This document shows, one piece after another, positions 62,762-64,000 of a stretch of DNA of 64,000 nucleotides (positions are counted from its first letter, which is position 1; each line of letters opens with the position of its first letter). This DNA comes from Pseudomonas sp. HMWF021. Lineage in GTDB: Bacteria; Pseudomonadota; Gammaproteobacteria; Pseudomonadales; Pseudomonadaceae. The stretch lies in NCBI RefSeq assembly GCF_003061005.1, contig NZ_QAIK01000027.1, positions 125,851 through 189,850 on the forward strand. The letters run 5' to 3'. The notes below the pieces were generated by a model that ran no database searches, was not told the DNA's origin, and was given only the letters and a program-made list of their open reading frames with translations. Both the position numbers and the translations under genes were made by a program.

Positions 62762-63904
62762 ATGCGGTGGGCGACGTATTTCGCCGTGTTGGCGTCTGTC
62801 TTGAGTGTTGGCCTGGCCTTGGGGGTCAGTATGCCGCTGGTGTCGTTGCGCCTGGAGGGTTGGGGTTATGGCTCCTTCGCCATCGGCGTGATGGCAGCCA
62901 TGCCGGCCATTGGCGTGCTGCTGGGGGCGAAGATTTCCAGTCATCTGGCGGCGCGTTTCGGCACGGCCAACCTGATGCGACTGTGTTTGTGGGCCGGCGC
63001 GTTGTCGATCGGCTTGCTGGCGCTGTTGCCGAGCTATCCGGTGTGGCTGGTGCTGCGCCTGATGATCGGGGTGATTCTGACCATTGTGTTTATCCTCGGC
63101 GAGAGCTGGATCAACCAACTGGTGGTCGAACACTGGCGCGGTCGTCTGGTGGCGCTGTATGGCAGCAGCTATGCACTGAGCCAACTGTCTGGTCCGTTAC
63201 TATTGGGCGCGATCGGCACTGAGCACGATTACGGGTTCTGGGTCGGCGTCGGGCTGCTGACGGTCTCGCCATTGCTGTTGATGAGCCGCAGCGGGGCGCC
63301 GAGCAGTGAAGCCAGCAGCGTGACGTTCAGCGACCTGTGGGGTTTTGCCCGCGAGCTGCCGGCGATTGCCTGGGCGGTGTCACTGTTCGCGGCGTTCGAG
63401 GCAATGATCCTGACGCTGCTGCCGGTGTATTGCCTGCAACAGGGCTTCACCGCCGAGATCGCGCTGGCGATGGTCAGCACTGTGGTGGTCGGCGATGCGC
63501 TACTGCAACTGCCGATTGGTGCGCTGGCTGATTACCTGTCGCGACGCACGTTGTTCACCGGTTGCGCGGTGGTGTTGATGCTGTCGAGCCTGGCGATTCC
63601 AATGCTGATCGATACGCTGCTGATCTGGCCGTTGTGGGTGTTGTTCGGCGCCAGCGCGGGTGGCTTGTTCACTCTGTCGCTGATCCTGATCGGTGAGCGT
63701 TATCGCGACGATGCGCTGGTGCGGGCCAACGCGCACATTGCGCAGCTGTGGGGTGTCGGCTGTCTGATCGGGCCTTTGCTGGCGGGGGCGGGCAGCCAGT
63801 GGATCAGCGGGCATGCGTTGCCGTTGTTGATGGCGGCGGGAGCGTTCGGGCTGGTGATTCTGCTGATGCGCCAAGGTGCATTCGGGGCGGCGCAAACGGC
63901 TTAA
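62762..63904 (+). CDS. MFS transporter (YcaD-like)
   Basis: A 380-residue membrane protein with about 12 hydrophobic helices: MRWATYFAVLASVLSVGLAL, FAIGVMAAMPAIGVLLGAKI with SSHLAARFG after it, GESWINQLVVEHWRGRLVAL, and a second half with LPIGALADYLSRRTLFTGC (the loop 8-9 A-like motif). The pattern resembles the YcaD/Mfs group; the substrate is unknown. AGGAG 7 bases upstream supports the ATG at 62762 over the in-frame GTG at 62726, which overlaps the repeat region. Confidence 0.88.
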   Translation: MRWATYFAVLASVLSVGLALGVSMPLVSLRLEGWGYGSFAIGVMAAMPAIGVLLGAKISSHLAARFGTANLMRLCLWAGALSIGLLALLPSYPVWLVLRLMIGVILTIVFILGESWINQLVVEHWRGRLVALYGSSYALSQLSGPLLLGAIGTEHDYGFWVGVGLLTVSPLLLMSRSGAPSSEASSVTFSDLWGFARELPAIAWAVSLFAAFEAMILTLLPVYCLQQGFTAEIALAMVSTVVVGDALLQLPIGALADYLSRRTLFTGCAVVLMLSSLAIPMLIDTLLIWPLWVLFGASAGGLFTLSLILIGERYRDDALVRANAHIAQLWGVGCLIGPLLAGAGSQWISGHALPLLMAAGAFGLVILLMRQGAFGAAQTA

Positions 63905-63905
63905 G

Positions 63906-63927
63906 GTCAAAAGATCGCAGCCTGCGG
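63906..63927. repeat. Truncated AGGAGCTGCCG-type repeat at the IS junction
   Basis: GTCAAAAGATCGCAGCCTGC... runs as in other copies up to CCTGCGG and then stops where CAGCTCCTAC should follow, replaced by TGTAGTGGTTCAG. Confidence 0.75.
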
Positions 63928-64000
63928 TGTAGTGGTTCAGTTTTTTTAAACCACTCCGTAGGAGTATTAGGCCGCCTGCTGCTCAAATAGCGCAGGCGGC
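63928..64000 (-). mobile_element. Probable end of an insertion sequence, continues beyond window
   Basis: The repeat is broken at 63927/63928 and new sequence starting TGTAGTGGTTCAG begins. Its first 28 bases contain an inverted repeat AGTGGTT/AACCACT (63931-63937 and 63949-63955). On the minus strand the last 34 bases end an open frame with PPALFEQQAA and a TAA at 63969-63967, a C terminus resembling IS3-family transposases. A stop codon about 40 bases from the element end fits an IS layout. Too little is seen to name it. Confidence 0.5.
63967..64000 (-). CDS. Possible transposase C terminus (partial)
   Basis: Only the last ten codons are visible, reading PPALFEQQAA then TAA on the minus strand. 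Many IS3-family OrfB transposases end with a SPxxFE...AA-like tail. Support is limited to this short match and to its place just inside a presumed IS end. Confidence 0.35.
   Translation of the reverse strand, partial: PPALFEQQAA

Overview
The window is a chromosomal segment of a Pseudomonas, most likely from the P. fluorescens species complex. The evidence is the housekeeping gene order recG-oxyR, spoT-rpoZ-gmk, rph-crc-pyrE, argB-algC-dut-coaBC-radC, rpmB-rpmG and kauB, together with several families of short interspersed repeats typical of that group (GTGGCGAGGGGATTTATCCCC, GTGGGAGCGGGCTTGCCCGC and AGGAGCTGCCGAAGGCTGCG types). All identities come from reading the sequence; no database search was run.

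Region 1 (1-1320) is the left flank. It holds a minus-strand open frame that starts as a VgrG, loses VgrG similarity after about 80 codons and continues in frame into a DUF2931-like lipoprotein that leaves the window. This looks like a deletion scar in an older T6SS effector/immunity locus.

Region 2 (1322-25713) is a complete type VI secretion operon laid out like P. aeruginosa H2-T6SS: tssA, tssB, tssC, tssE, [PAAR, candidate cysteine-hydrolase effector, small membrane protein], tssF, tssG, tssH/clpV, an RpoN-type activator, a 46-residue lipoprotein, fha, tssJ, tssK, tssL, tssM, a PP2C phosphatase, a Ser/Thr kinase and vgrG. Many junctions overlap as ATGA or TGATG. Sheath (TssBC), baseplate (TssEFGK), membrane complex (TssJLM), spike (VgrG/PAAR), recycling ATPase (TssH) and phospho-control (kinase, phosphatase, FHA) are all present.

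Region 3 (25742-32977) is an AT-rich cargo island behind vgrG. It carries a large putative peptidoglycan hydrolase (M23 peptidase, a second degenerate M23-like part, an EF-hand-like loop and a pesticin/T4-lysozyme-like C terminus) and several exported proteins that look like immunity factors. Two are stand-alone domains flanking the effector (an unnamed domain before it, an LprI-type lysozyme-inhibitor domain after it). A distal gene contains both domains in one chain followed by a Sel1-like tail.

Region 4 (33030-48000), mostly on the minus strand, holds a DUF6124 protein, an SCP2-like protein, a YbaK/HDOD protein, recG, oxyR, tonB-exbD-exbB, a sugar-epimerase-like SDR protein, a lipoprotein, ridA, spoT, rpoZ, gmk and yicC. 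Region 5 (48100-64000) holds rph, a DUF4870 protein, gltS, crc/pyrE (divergent), argB, algC, dut and coaBC (minus), radC, a dipeptide-type ABC binding protein, rpmB-rpmG, a cupin, kauB and an MFS transporter. At the right edge a repeat is cut by what looks like the end of an insertion sequence.

The most interesting points are the bifunctional effector with its separate and fused immunity-like domains, the in-frame vgrG/DUF2931 scar, the structured leader of rpmB that would bury the Shine-Dalgarno sequence, and the paired palindromes between crc and pyrE.
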